From CTSOIL-112 sp049291875 (GTDB taxonomy: Bacteria > Pseudomonadota > Gammaproteobacteria > Burkholderiales > Burkholderiaceae): 64,000 nt of DNA. Below the pieces are notes generated by a model. The model ran no database searches, was not told the DNA's origin, and worked only from the letters and a program-made list of their open reading frames with translations. A program made the translations under genes and the position numbers. Location of the stretch: NCBI GenBank assembly GCA_049291875.1, contig JBATQE010000064.1, forward strand, positions 13,301 through 77,300. The letters run 5' to 3'. Position 1 is the stretch's first letter. Each line of letters starts with the position of its first letter. Below, one piece after another: positions 52,140 through 61,738 of this stretch.

Positions 52140-53285
52140 TTATTTCGCTGGCTTACCGCAAAAGCGATTACGTGCCGCCACCGCGGTGTCGGTGTAGTCA
52201 CTGAACAAGCCGTCAATACCGGTTGCGAAGAATGTGGCGTATTCGTTGTACGGATCGCCTTTGTCGTCCGAGGTCAGGTGTTTGGCCTCATTGCGGAAGG
52301 TGTACAAATGCACTTTGAGGTTCAAGTCGTGCGCACGTTTGACCAAGTCGGTGGCCGGTAAACGGTGTGTCGTACCATCCGCATCGGTGCGGTAGGAGGC
52401 GACATAGACTTTCCACGGGCCGATGCCATTGGCGGTTTTCGCAACTTCTTTCAGATTTTCCGGCTTGAGCATGTCGGCGTAGGTGCGTGTGTCGCCTTGT
52501 TTGACGAAGTCATACGGGCGAATCGTCGCGATGCTGCCGTCTTTGTTCACGTCATCCGCGTCGAGCAAATAGATCAGCGGCACTTTGGTCATTTTTTTCA
52601 GCGCTTTGAGATTGGTCAGCTCGAACGATTGAATGTACACCGGCGCATTGGCGCGATTCAGACCGTGCTTTTTCAAAATCGTGACCAGTTTGTCTTCAAA
52701 ACCCAAGCCGAGATCGTGGTGCCATGCGGGGTGTTTGGTTTCCGGATACACGCCGATTTCACGGCCGTATTTTTTGGACAACTCGGCGCGCAGCTTGAGG
52801 ATTTCTTCAAACGTTGGAATTTGGAATTGGCCGTCGTATTGCGGGCTACGATCAGCGCGCGGTTGTTTGGCGCGCAGGGTTTTGATTTGTGCGAGTGTCA
52901 GATCAGCGGCGAACCAGCCTTCTTCGGCTTTGCCATCCACTTCGACCGTGCGTTTGTATTTAGCAAACTCCGGACGCGTGGCGATGTCGGTGGTGTCTTT
53001 CAGATTCGGCTCGTGGCGCGCGATCAACACACCGTCTTTGGTGGACACCAGATCCGGCTCGATGAAGTCCGCACCCATTTGGATGGCTTTGGTGTAGCCT
53101 TCCAGCGTGTGGTCAGGCAAATAGCCGGGCGCGCCGCGATGCGCGATCACAATCGGTGCTTTGCCGTCCAACGTCGGACACATATTGGTTTGCTTTGCCT
53201 GCGCGATATTCATGCTCATCACTCCGGTTGCCATCAGTACTGCTACGGTGATGGGCTTAATGATACGTGAAAAACTCGGTTTCAT
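52140..53285 (-). CDS. glpQ: Glycerophosphodiester phosphodiesterase
   Basis: 381 aa periplasmic enzyme with signal peptide (cleavage about IAQA, residue 29). GDPD motifs: IVIAHRGAPGYLPDHTLEGY, FIEPDLVSTKDGVLIARHEP, IGVYPETKHPAWH. It hydrolyses glycerophosphodiesters to glycerol 3-phosphate and an alcohol, feeding phospholipid recycling. A good SD (AAGGAGAATAAA) precedes the ATG. It has no glpT partner here. Confidence 0.93.
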   Translation of the reverse strand: MKPSFSRIIKPITVAVLMATGVMSMNIAQAKQTNMCPTLDGKAPIVIAHRGAPGYLPDHTLEGYTKAIQMGADFIEPDLVSTKDGVLIARHEPNLKDTTDIATRPEFAKYKRTVEVDGKAEEGWFAADLTLAQIKTLRAKQPRADRSPQYDGQFQIPTFEEILKLRAELSKKYGREIGVYPETKHPAWHHDLGLGFEDKLVTILKKHGLNRANAPVYIQSFELTNLKALKKMTKVPLIYLLDADDVNKDGSIATIRPYDFVKQGDTRTYADMLKPENLKEVAKTANGIGPWKVYVASYRTDADGTTHRLPATDLVKRAHDLNLKVHLYTFRNEAKHLTSDDKGDPYNEYATFFATGIDGLFSDYTDTAVAARNRFCGKPAK

Positions 53286-53540
53286 TTTATTCTCCTTGTT
53301 ATTGAATGGTGATTTTGTGCGAGATGGATGAGCGATGCATGAGCAATGCCCAAAACCTGTTCAAAATCGTTTCTATCTTAGACCCGCAAGGTGACGCAAA
53401 TGTGAAACACTCTATCGTTATAAATAAACATTTGATCAATTTATTTGAACGTTTGTGCAACCATGATTAAAACTGATTGCCCAAAATAGTGTTCAAAGCA
53501 ACGACACCACAACCATAACGAGCCGCATACGCGCACAAAA

Positions 53541-53573
53541 AAACCGCTCGGCCTACTGAACCGAGCGGTTTTT
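53541..53573 (-). terminator. Terminator after aqpZ
   Basis: AAACCGCTCGG pairs with CCGAGCGGTTT; T residues follow in both directions. It lies about 30 bases past the aqpZ stop. Confidence 0.85.
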
Positions 53574-53598
53574 GATACCACCTTGTTTAAAGGTAGGT

Positions 53599-54306
53599 TT
53601 ATTTTTTCGTGCAACGCTCGCATTTAACCGCATTGTAGGCCAACGCGCCGAGTACGCCACCGATGATCGGCGCTACCCAGAACAACCACACTTGCGACAA
53701 CGCCGCCGTATCGGCAAACAAGGCTACGCCCAATGAACGCGCCGGATTGACCGAGGTGTTGGTCACAGGGATGGATACCAAATGAATCAAGGTCAGGCAC
53801 AGACCAATCGCAATCGGTGCAAAGCCTGGCGCCGCATCCTTGTGGGTTGCGCCCATGATCACGAACAAGAAGATCGCGGTCATAACCACTTCCATCACGA
53901 AGGCGGATGCCAAGCCATATTTACCCGGCGACAGATCGCCGTAGCCGTTGGACGCAAAACCGCCCGGAACCCAGCCCCCTTTGCCCGACGCGATGAAGTA
54001 CAACACCGCACCGGCCACGATCCCGCCGATGACTTGCGCCGCGATGTAGCCTGCCGCGTCTTTGGCCTGAAAACGGCCGCCCGCCACCAAACCCAAAGTC
54101 ACCGCCGGATTAAAGTGACCGCCGGAGATGTGACCGACGGCATACGCCATGGTCAACACGGTCAAACCAAACGCCAAAGAGACGCCGACGAAACCAATAC
54201 CCAATGCGTTGCCCGCATCAGGAAACGCCGCAGCCAAAACCGCGCTGCCACAACCGGCAAATACCAACCAAAACGTACCAAAAAATTCTGCCAATAATTT
54301 ATTCAT
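53599..54306 (-). CDS. aqpZ: Aquaporin Z
   Basis: 235 aa with six membrane helices and two half-helices carrying NPA boxes: HFNPAVTLG and VNPARSLG. The selectivity positions look like a water channel: FGLTVLTMAYAVGHISGG, and TNTSVNPARSLG before the second. ATG 54306 follows AAAGGACT; the ORF start at 54348 has no support. It speeds osmotic water flow across the inner membrane. A CxxC (CERC) is at the C-terminus. Confidence 0.95.
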   Translation of the reverse strand: MNKLLAEFFGTFWLVFAGCGSAVLAAAFPDAGNALGIGFVGVSLAFGLTVLTMAYAVGHISGGHFNPAVTLGLVAGGRFQAKDAAGYIAAQVIGGIVAGAVLYFIASGKGGWVPGGFASNGYGDLSPGKYGLASAFVMEVVMTAIFLFVIMGATHKDAAPGFAPIAIGLCLTLIHLVSIPVTNTSVNPARSLGVALFADTAALSQVWLFWVAPIIGGVLGALAYNAVKCERCTKK

Positions 54307-54446
54307 GATGAGTCCTTTCATCCAATTAAAACGTTTAAAACCGCACAAAAATGATTAAAAATCAGACTGCTGCCACATTTCATTTATGCCTTCAGACGCA
54401 GCTTCTCGATCCCGAAGAAGCGAGGAGTCATGTCAACAGCCTCGTT

Positions 54447-54474
54447 AAAAAACGCGCTTTGTGTGCAAAGCGCG
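54447..54474 (-). terminator. fadL terminator
   Basis: CGCGCTTTG (54453-54461) pairs with CAAAGCGCG (54466-54474); six A residues before it become a T-tract on the minus strand. Confidence 0.8.
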
Positions 54475-54597
54475 CTCATTCTAACCAAACTTTATGATCC
54501 ATGTGTTTGGGTGGTCGATATTTCTACATGATTGTTCTACATGATTGATTGGGCATGTCGTGAACCTCTGAGACGAAGCCCACGGTTTGCTTGTGGT

Positions 54598-55716
54598 CTA
54601 AAAATGCACTCCCAACTGAACACCCGCACCCAGCACGTTCATATTCTTAAACTGGGCAACCGGCGTGACCATACCGCCACCTTCGACCGCCACGGTTTCA
54701 TTTTTGTACCAGTTATATTGCAGGCCACCGCTAACATCAACGTTTTTGTTAATCGCGTATTTCAACCCGACATTAATGCCGTAGCCTTTATCCGGCGGCC
54801 CCAGTGGCGACACCGGCGCACCATTGCCTGTGTCATACAACAGCACCGCACTACCCGATAATTTTTCGGTCAATTGACGCCCGACACCGAATTTGAACTC
54901 CCATGAGTCCTTGGGAAACGACACCAAGGACGCGCCAAAATTACTGCCGTATGCCGCCGGCTCCAATTTGAATTGTTTCCAGTTCACCCAACGCACGCCG
55001 GTAATCAACTGGGTTTTCGGCATAATGCCGGTCAAGAAGTCCACATTGATCGATTGCGGTAATTTAAAGTTCAAATCGGTAGCGGGTAACGCTTGTCCAG
55101 AAAAGCTTTCCGTCACGGCTTTTGAATATTTGGCGGAAGAGCGGTAGGTCAGCGCCGCACGCAGAGCAATCTCGGGTTTCTCATACGCCACACCCGCCAC
55201 ATAACCCCATGCGCCGTCTTTTGGCAAATTCACGTTATAAGCTGCGGTGGATGCACTGGGCAAAGACACCGAACCACTGACGTTGTAATACGCAGGCCCG
55301 CCATAAACCCAAAAGTTTTGCGCGGTTTTATAGCCGACCAATGCAGTCAAGGCATGAACTTTGGCGTGCGCTTCCATCGCGCTGGTCGGCGACATATTGT
55401 ACGGCGTGGACTTGTACTTCACATCAATGCCAAACGGCTGATCGTAGCCCAAAGCCAAGGCAATGCGGTCATTGAGTTGATATTTAACCGATGCACTCGC
55501 GGGGGTGAAGTTTTCCGCCACATTACCCGTGGACGAACCCTCGGCCAAATCCTCGCCTTTGACCGATGGCGACACCACGGCAACCCCCGCCGTCGCGTTA
55601 TTACCTGACTCAAACAGATAATCCACGTTTTGATCGGTGCGCGACAGAGCAGCGGCGTGTGCTCCAATCGCCGGAAATGCCAAAGCGGCCATGAGCAAGC
55701 CTGAGCGAAGTTTCAT
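54598..55716 (-). CDS. fadL: FadL/OmpP1 outer-membrane fatty-acid transporter
   Basis: 372 aa. Signal peptide (cleavage about AHA-A, residue 22), then beta-strands and a C-terminal VLGAGVQLGVHF ending in Phe. Family segments: VSPSVKGED, ALGYDQPFGIDVKY, GYVAGVAYEKPEIALRAALTYRS, KGYGINVGLKYA. It passes long-chain fatty acids or other hydrophobic compounds across the outer membrane, so it may feed the beta-oxidation genes at 4-12 kb. Slightly shorter than E. coli FadL (about 420 mature). Confidence 0.9.
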   Translation of the reverse strand: MKLRSGLLMAALAFPAIGAHAAALSRTDQNVDYLFESGNNATAGVAVVSPSVKGEDLAEGSSTGNVAENFTPASASVKYQLNDRIALALGYDQPFGIDVKYKSTPYNMSPTSAMEAHAKVHALTALVGYKTAQNFWVYGGPAYYNVSGSVSLPSASTAAYNVNLPKDGAWGYVAGVAYEKPEIALRAALTYRSSAKYSKAVTESFSGQALPATDLNFKLPQSINVDFLTGIMPKTQLITGVRWVNWKQFKLEPAAYGSNFGASLVSFPKDSWEFKFGVGRQLTEKLSGSAVLLYDTGNGAPVSPLGPPDKGYGINVGLKYAINKNVDVSGGLQYNWYKNETVAVEGGGMVTPVAQFKNMNVLGAGVQLGVHF

Positions 55717-55755
55717 TGTTTGTCTCCTGAGTTTATAAGGATGTTATGGATGGGT

Positions 55756-55779
55756 AAATCGTCCTGACATCGACGATTT
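55756..55779 (-). promoter_or_regulatory. Inverted repeat in fadL upstream region
   Basis: AAATCGTC (55756-55763) and GACGATTT (55772-55779) are perfect inverted arms with an 8-base spacer, 40-63 bases upstream of the fadL start. It is a candidate operator or leader hairpin, and it is not the CGAACGnnCGT site. Confidence 0.35.
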
Positions 55780-55946
55780 TTTGAGCCATTGATGGTGCTG
55801 TCTCGCAGTTATTGTAGAACCAACCACGACAAAAATTCAATCATTTTTCTTTATTATTCATTATTTTTCATTATCTTACGTAATTTATCGGTCAAATCCG
55901 CCCATATTTCACCGCTCATTCATCATCAATATTCAGTATCCTGAAA

Positions 55947-55982
55947 TAAAAAACCGTCATTCCTAGGAGGAAATAACGGTTT
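55947..55982 (-). terminator. Terminator of the PLP decarboxylase gene
   Basis: AAACCGT and ACGGTTT arms with an inner TTCCT/AGGAA pairing; on the minus strand a T-tract follows. It lies 40 bases past the stop at 56022. Confidence 0.75.
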
Positions 55983-56021
55983 CACATGTGTGCCAGTACG
56001 AAATAAATCAAGTGTATGCGC

Positions 56022-58283
56022 TCAAATCTCAACACAGTCGATGAAGTATTCCATTTGTCCATCCACCTCTTGCTTGATCAAACCGTGCGCGGATTGTTCA
56101 AAGCCAGGGAACTGCGCGTTGAAATCGCGGGTGAAGTTCAAATAGTCGATCACTTCTTGCGTGAAATATTCACCCGGAATCAACAGTGGAATACCCGGCG
56201 GATATGGCGTGAGCAAGACACCCGTCACATGCGCCGTGGTCAGATCGCGCACATTCACGCGCTTGACCTGACGGTGCGCCACACGACCCCACGCATCCGC
56301 CGGCGTCATCGCCGGTGTGATTTTGCTCAGGTACATATCGTGGATGGTTTTGGCGATGTTGTGCTTTTGATAGGTTTCGTGAATCGCTTGGCACAAATCG
56401 CGCACGCCCATGGTTTCGTACTGCGGGTATTGTTTGCCAAAATCAGGAAACAGACGCCAAATCGGTTTATTATTATCGTAAATGTCTTTAAATTGCTGTA
56501 ACTCGATCAACAGACTGCTCCAACGGCCTTTGGTAATGCCGATGTTGAAAATCACGAAGAAGGAGTACAAGCCCACTTTGTCAATGATGATGCCGTAGTC
56601 GGCCAAATATTTGGTCACGATCGCCGCCGGAATCCCGGTCTCGTCAAACGAGCCGTCCATGTTCAGACCGGGCATCATCACCGTGGTTTTGATCGGGTCG
56701 AGCATATTCATATTCGGTTCAATGTCACCGAAACCATGCCAATCATCGCCCGCTTTGACTTGCCATTTTTCCGGATCGCCCGCGCCTTTTTTCGGCAAAT
56801 GCTCAGGTCCCCAGACGCTGAACCACCACGTTTGCTGCGCGGCGTATTCGGCCTCGGCCTTGCGCATGGCATGGCGAAAATCCATCGCTTCGATCAGCGA
56901 TTCTTCGGTCAATGCCGTGCCGCCCGGCTCGTCCATCATCGCCGCCGCGATGTCACACGAGGCGATGATTGAGTACTGCGGGCTGGTGGAGGCGTGCATC
57001 AGGTAGGCTTCGTTAAAGCGGTAGCGATCCAGCGGTCGGTTGATCGCGTCCTGCGCCAAAATCTGCGAGGCCTGCGACAGGCTGGCGAGCAATTTGTGCG
57101 TTGACTGGGTGGAGAACACCAGCGATTCTTTCGTACGCCCATAATCACCGTCAATCGCGTAGTAGTTTTTGTAAAACGGGTGGAAATACGCGTGCGGCTG
57201 CCATGCTTCGTCAAAATGCAGGGTGTCGATTTTGCCATCGAGCATGCCTTTGATCGCGTGCGCGTTGTACATGATGCCGTCGTAGGTACATTGCGTGAGC
57301 GTGAAAATCTTGGGCTTGCGGGTTTTGTCCTCGATCAGCGGATGCGCGTCAATTTTGCGCTGAATGGTTTCCATCAAAAACTCGGACTTCGGAATCGGCC
57401 CGATGATGCCGTGGTAGTTGCGCGTCGGCGAGAGGAATACCGGAATCGCGCCGGTCATGATGATGGCATGCAAATTCGATTTGTGGCAATTGCGATCCAC
57501 CACCACGATATCGCCCGGCGCTACGCTGGCGTGCCAGACGACTTTGTTCGAGGTAGACGTGCCGTTGGTCACGAAAAAGCAGTGATCGGCCTTGAAAATA
57601 CGCGCAGCATTTTGCTCCGAGTCGAACAGCGGGCCGGTGTGCGTGAGTGGCTGGCCGAGTTCCTCCACCGAGTTACAGACGTCCGAGCGCAGCATATTTT
57701 CACCGTAAAACTGATGAAACAACTGCCCCACGGGGCTTTTCAGATACGCCACACCGCCCGAATGGCCGGGCGTGTGCCATGAGTACGACGAGTTTTGCGC
57801 GTAATTGACCAATGCCTTGAAAAACGGGGTAAACAGGCCATCGACATACAGTTTTGCCTCGCGCAACACACGCCGCGCCATGAATTCGTTCGTATCCTCA
57901 AACATATTCATGAAACCGTGCATCTCACGCAGCACATCGGTCGGCAAATCGCGCGAGGTGTGCGTGCGCCCGTACAGAAAAATCGGGATGTCAAGGTTGC
58001 GCGCACGAATCGAATGCACCATCGCGCGCAAATCCTCGATGGTTTGCGCTTTCGCCTCATCCAACTCGATTTCGCCGTTCTCCGGCTCATCCACTGAGAC
58101 GATGAAGGCCGAAGCACGCGCCGATTGCTGCGCCAAACCGAGGAAATCACGCGCCTGCGTCACCGCAACCACGCTGCCGCCCTGCGCTTCGATGGCTTCG
58201 GCCAAGGCACGCATGCCCGAGCCGGAAATATTATCCACGCGAAAATCCTGATCCACAATGATGATGGGAAAATCAAATTTCAT
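56022..58283 (-). CDS. Arg/Lys/Orn decarboxylase (PLP-dependent)
   Basis: 753 aa, the size of inducible acid-stress decarboxylases. N-terminal wing domain (IIIVDQDFRVDNI), PLP Lys in STQSTHKLLASLSQAS, SWHTPGHSGG, DRNCHKSN and LHFDEAWQPHA follow the AdiA/CadA/SpeC family. E. coli AdiA is the closest one I recognise from memory, but substrate choice between arginine, lysine and ornithine is not decisive by eye. It consumes cytoplasmic protons or begins polyamine synthesis. No antiporter gene is adjacent. Confidence 0.85.
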   Translation of the reverse strand: MKFDFPIIIVDQDFRVDNISGSGMRALAEAIEAQGGSVVAVTQARDFLGLAQQSARASAFIVSVDEPENGEIELDEAKAQTIEDLRAMVHSIRARNLDIPIFLYGRTHTSRDLPTDVLREMHGFMNMFEDTNEFMARRVLREAKLYVDGLFTPFFKALVNYAQNSSYSWHTPGHSGGVAYLKSPVGQLFHQFYGENMLRSDVCNSVEELGQPLTHTGPLFDSEQNAARIFKADHCFFVTNGTSTSNKVVWHASVAPGDIVVVDRNCHKSNLHAIIMTGAIPVFLSPTRNYHGIIGPIPKSEFLMETIQRKIDAHPLIEDKTRKPKIFTLTQCTYDGIMYNAHAIKGMLDGKIDTLHFDEAWQPHAYFHPFYKNYYAIDGDYGRTKESLVFSTQSTHKLLASLSQASQILAQDAINRPLDRYRFNEAYLMHASTSPQYSIIASCDIAAAMMDEPGGTALTEESLIEAMDFRHAMRKAEAEYAAQQTWWFSVWGPEHLPKKGAGDPEKWQVKAGDDWHGFGDIEPNMNMLDPIKTTVMMPGLNMDGSFDETGIPAAIVTKYLADYGIIIDKVGLYSFFVIFNIGITKGRWSSLLIELQQFKDIYDNNKPIWRLFPDFGKQYPQYETMGVRDLCQAIHETYQKHNIAKTIHDMYLSKITPAMTPADAWGRVAHRQVKRVNVRDLTTAHVTGVLLTPYPPGIPLLIPGEYFTQEVIDYLNFTRDFNAQFPGFEQSAHGLIKQEVDGQMEYFIDCVEI

Positions 58284-58559
58284 AATCTGTCCTTTGCCTT
58301 GATCTCGCGCGGCCTGTGGGTTTAGCCGAGGCGCGAGTCCGTTTCTTTATAATCGTAATCATGCGCAATTGTCTGCAAGGCGTCCATTCTATCAGCAGGC
58401 CGCGCCGATACAAGCATATTTTGGCATAAATGCCCCACGCGCCGCCAAGTGGCTCTACACGTCGCGCGGCAAATCACCTTAGAATTGACACAAAAACACA
58501 CAACAGCGCCTAACTGGTGATAAACTGCACGAAAATCATACATCCTCACGGAGACAATC
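58284..58559. promoter_or_regulatory. Divergent region, decarboxylase and cytochrome operon
   Basis: About 276 bases. On the decarboxylase side CTCGCGC (58304-58310) pairs with GCGCGAG (58331-58337). On the other side TTGACA at about 58485 may be a -35 for the cytochrome operon, though the -10 is unclear. No gene is seen. Confidence 0.4.
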
Positions 58560-58955
58560 ATGCCACTTAGCCCATGCGGGCGCACAGCAATGGCGCTGAT
58601 ATTCAGCATCTACTGCCTCAGCGCCTGCGCACCCGAAAAACCCGCCGTCGTCAAACCGACGCTAGCAGAAATCCAAGCGCAACGCGCGCGTGAAGCCCTG
58701 CGACCGCAAGATGTGAAGCTGGCCGCCAAATACAGCCGTTCCTGCCTGATGTGCCACACCAGCCCCGACGCCAAAGCGCCGCTGGTGCATGACCGCGCCG
58801 ATTGGCAAAAACGCATCGCCGAGCGCGGTTTGGACACCGTCCTCAGCCACGCGCAAATCGGTTTTAACGCCATGCCGCCCCAAGGCCAATGCATGGACTG
58901 CAGCGAAGCCGAACTCAAAGCATTGGCCCGATTCATGATAGGAGACGCGCCATGA
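58560..58955 (+). CDS. c-type cytochrome lipoprotein
   Basis: 131 aa. Lipobox LSAC at about residues 20-23, one haem motif CLMCH and a C-terminal CMDCSEAELKALARFMIG helix, with a possible Met ligand in NAMPPQGQC. It fits a cytochrome c5-like periplasmic electron carrier anchored by lipid. Its stop overlaps the FAD oxidase start as ATGA, so the two are coupled. It likely takes electrons from that flavoenzyme, which is inference. Confidence 0.82.
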   Translation: MPLSPCGRTAMALIFSIYCLSACAPEKPAVVKPTLAEIQAQRAREALRPQDVKLAAKYSRSCLMCHTSPDAKAPLVHDRADWQKRIAERGLDTVLSHAQIGFNAMPPQGQCMDCSEAELKALARFMIGDAP

Positions 58956-60400
58956 ACCCAGTGAACATGGACAACCCAAACAACCCCAAACGCCGCGCTT
59001 TTCTGAAAAACACCGGCGCGGCCGTCAGCACCATTGCTTTGGGCGGTGTGGCAAGCACACTCAGCGGCTGCGGCAACGCCGTTGCGCCGCAAACCACCGC
59101 AGGCGAACAGGCGCGTATGCAAGCCGGACTGGGACAATTGACCTGGAACAACTGGTCAGAAGGCCAAACCTGCCACCCGCAAGCCATCCTCACACCGACC
59201 TCCGAAGCCGAATTGGCACAGATCATCCGCAGCGCACCGAATGTGCGCTTCGTCGGCTCCGGCCACTCCTTCATGCCGCTGGTCTGCACCGAGCAAACCA
59301 TCGTGTCGCTTGACCCGCTGGCGGGTGTGATGGCGCACGATGCACAAAAAGTCACCGCCACGGTACTCGGCGGTACGAAATTATCCCAGCTTGCACGCGA
59401 TTTGGAGGTCATCGGACAGGAAACCATCAATCTGCCCGATGTGCTGTATCAAAGTCTGGCCGGCGCGATAAGCACCGCGACGCACGGCACGGGCAAAGAC
59501 ACCTGCGCCATGCACCACTACGCCACGCAAATCAAACTGATGACCGCCGACGGGCAAATTTTGACCTGCAACGCGCAGGAAAACGCCGAGGTTTGGTCTG
59601 CGGCCCAAGTCTCGCTCGGCGCGCTCGGGGCAATCACCGAAGTCACCTTGCAAAACCGCCCTGCGCGCCAGCTGCATCGCAAAGTCTGGGTGCAAACGCT
59701 GCAATCCGTTTTGCGCGACGGCGCGACGCTGTTTGAACAACTCGAACATTTTGAGCTGCTGTATCTGCCGCACACCGGCTTTTGCATCCTGATTTCACAC
59801 ACGCCGTATGAAGGCGAAATCGAGCCGCGCTTGGCCTCGAAGGACGACGACGGTTTGAATGATTTGAAGCAATTACGCGATAAAGTGCCCGCCTTTTTGC
59901 GCCCGCTGTTTGCGCGGTTTTTGATCAAGGACGGCGAGGTCATGGAGGAGGCGAAAGACCAATCGTGGCGCGTGCTTGCGCAACCGCGTCCGAGCAAATT
60001 CAACGAGTCCGAGTACCACATTCCGAAGGAGCACGGTTTCGCCTGCTTTGAGCGAGTGTGCGCGGCGATGGATCAACTGCCGAACACCTACTATCCGATC
60101 GAATTTCGCCTGACCAAGGGCGACGATGCCTGGCTCTCGCCGTTTTACCAGCGCGACTGCCACTCGATCGCGGTACACGCCAGCCACGTCGAGCCCTATG
60201 ATTATTTAATCAGCACCATCGGCCCGATCTTTAAACACTTTGGCGGGCGACCGCATTGGGGTAAACTCAATGACTTGGGATTTAAAGAATTGGCCGAACT
60301 GTACCCTCGCTGGCAGGATTTTCTGCGCATTCGCGCGCAGCTTGACCCGCGCGGCAAGTTTGTCAACGACTACACCCGTCGAATTTTTAATTTGGCTTGA
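58952..60400 (+). CDS. Tat-exported FAD-linked oxidase (ALO-like)
   Basis: 482 aa. The twin-arginine signal KRRAFLKNTGAAVSTIALGG is followed by a lipobox-like SGC, then a VAO-type FAD domain (PTSEAELAQII; FVGSGHSFMP; AGAISTATHGTGKD) and a C-terminal part with FRLTKGDDAWLSPFYQRDCHSIAVH and HWGKLNDLG, as in D-arabinono-1,4-lactone/L-gulonolactone oxidases. It oxidises a sugar lactone or similar substrate in the periplasm. ATG 58952 is chosen for GGAGACGCGCC upstream. Confidence 0.88.
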   Translation: MNPVNMDNPNNPKRRAFLKNTGAAVSTIALGGVASTLSGCGNAVAPQTTAGEQARMQAGLGQLTWNNWSEGQTCHPQAILTPTSEAELAQIIRSAPNVRFVGSGHSFMPLVCTEQTIVSLDPLAGVMAHDAQKVTATVLGGTKLSQLARDLEVIGQETINLPDVLYQSLAGAISTATHGTGKDTCAMHHYATQIKLMTADGQILTCNAQENAEVWSAAQVSLGALGAITEVTLQNRPARQLHRKVWVQTLQSVLRDGATLFEQLEHFELLYLPHTGFCILISHTPYEGEIEPRLASKDDDGLNDLKQLRDKVPAFLRPLFARFLIKDGEVMEEAKDQSWRVLAQPRPSKFNESEYHIPKEHGFACFERVCAAMDQLPNTYYPIEFRLTKGDDAWLSPFYQRDCHSIAVHASHVEPYDYLISTIGPIFKHFGGRPHWGKLNDLGFKELAELYPRWQDFLRIRAQLDPRGKFVNDYTRRIFNLA

Positions 60401-60425
60401 TTGAATTTAAAAAAGGAAATGCGTC

Positions 60426-61718
60426 ATGCTGTCACGACGACAATTTTTAGGCGGTGCGCTCGCCGCAGGTGCTGGCTTGGGCATCGGTTATGCGCTCAAA
60501 CCGCGCGCTGGTCGCGGCACGCACGACGCCTATTTCACGCAACTGTCGCAGGCGCTGCACGCCGCCGGTGTCGGCAGCCCAACCTTGATCTGGGACAAGG
60601 TGCGCAGCGAACACAATCTGCGCACCATTGCCGATCAGGTCGGCGAGCGCAAACACCTGCGCATCGTCGCCAAATCCTTGCCCTGTCTGAATTTACTCGA
60701 ACACACCGCAAAGGCGTGGCATACGCAGCGGCTTATGGTGTTCAACTATCCGATGCTGCTCACGCTCGCGCAATTCATGCCGCAGACCGATCTATTGCTC
60801 GGCAAACCGCTCAGCGCTGTGGAACTACCGAATTTTTTCACCCGCCTGAGCCAAACGCGCGCAGCCGAATTTAACCCCGAGCGGCAAATCCAATGGCTGG
60901 TGGACACGCCCGAAACCCTGCAAGCCTACTTGCAATTTGCCCGTGCGCAGGGCAAAACGCTACGGCTGAATATTGAAATCGATGTGGGCTTACATCGCGG
61001 CGGCGTCACCCATACAGAAACGCTCAACACCATGCTGGACATGATTTCGAACGAGCCGCTGGCGCAGTTTTCCGGCCTGATGGGCTATGATGCGCACATC
61101 GTCAAAGTGCCGAATCTGCTGCACAACCGCGCCCATACCGAAGCCCACGCCAAAGCGCTGTACCGCGAATTTCGCGAATTCGCCCTGCGCCATCCGGCCA
61201 GCCGCCTTGCGCCCGAGCAATTGACCCTGAATACCGCCGGTTCGCCGACCTATCGCCTGCACCTCGACAACCCCGATGTGAACGAATTGGCCATCGGCTC
61301 GGCCGTGGTCAAGCCGTCGGATTTCGATACGGAATTATTAAGTGATTTACAGGCTGCGCTGTTCATCGCCGCGCCAATCTTAAAAGTCGGTGAGTTTTCC
61401 CTGCCCTATGGCGCGCAAACGGTGTCTCGGTTGATACAAAAATGGGATGTCAACCAGCGCCAAAGCGTCATCATCCACGGCGGCGAATGGCGTGCGCAGG
61501 TGGCCTCACCCGAAGGCGTGCGCAGCAGCGAGCTGTACGGCCCATCGACCAATCAAAAGGTGCTGACCGCCGCGCCGAATTTCGCCTGCCGCGCGGGCGA
61601 TTATGTATTTTTTCGCCCGACGCAAAGCGAGATGCTGATGCTGCAATTCGGCGCGCTCGCGGTGTACGATCAGGGTCGCATCAGCGAGCAATGGCCGGTG
61701 TTTCCGGCGTCGGCTTAA
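60426..61718 (+). CDS. Tat-exported alanine racemase-fold PLP enzyme
   Basis: 430 aa. N-terminal twin-arginine signal MLSRRQFLGGALAAGAGLGI. An alanine-racemase N-domain (LRIVAKSLPCLNLLEHT; LRLNIEIDVGLHRGG) and a C-terminal D-serine dehydratase-like domain (VIIHGGEW; PNFACRAGDYVFFRPTQSE) place it near D-threonine aldolase/D-serine dehydratase (DSD1-type). A PLP enzyme folded before export is rare. It is 25 bases downstream of the FAD oxidase and probably part of one pathway in the periplasm; substrate unknown. Confidence 0.82.
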   Translation: MLSRRQFLGGALAAGAGLGIGYALKPRAGRGTHDAYFTQLSQALHAAGVGSPTLIWDKVRSEHNLRTIADQVGERKHLRIVAKSLPCLNLLEHTAKAWHTQRLMVFNYPMLLTLAQFMPQTDLLLGKPLSAVELPNFFTRLSQTRAAEFNPERQIQWLVDTPETLQAYLQFARAQGKTLRLNIEIDVGLHRGGVTHTETLNTMLDMISNEPLAQFSGLMGYDAHIVKVPNLLHNRAHTEAHAKALYREFREFALRHPASRLAPEQLTLNTAGSPTYRLHLDNPDVNELAIGSAVVKPSDFDTELLSDLQAALFIAAPILKVGEFSLPYGAQTVSRLIQKWDVNQRQSVIIHGGEWRAQVASPEGVRSSELYGPSTNQKVLTAAPNFACRAGDYVFFRPTQSEMLMLQFGALAVYDQGRISEQWPVFPASA

Positions 61719-61738
61719 ACATTTTTGGCGAAACCATA

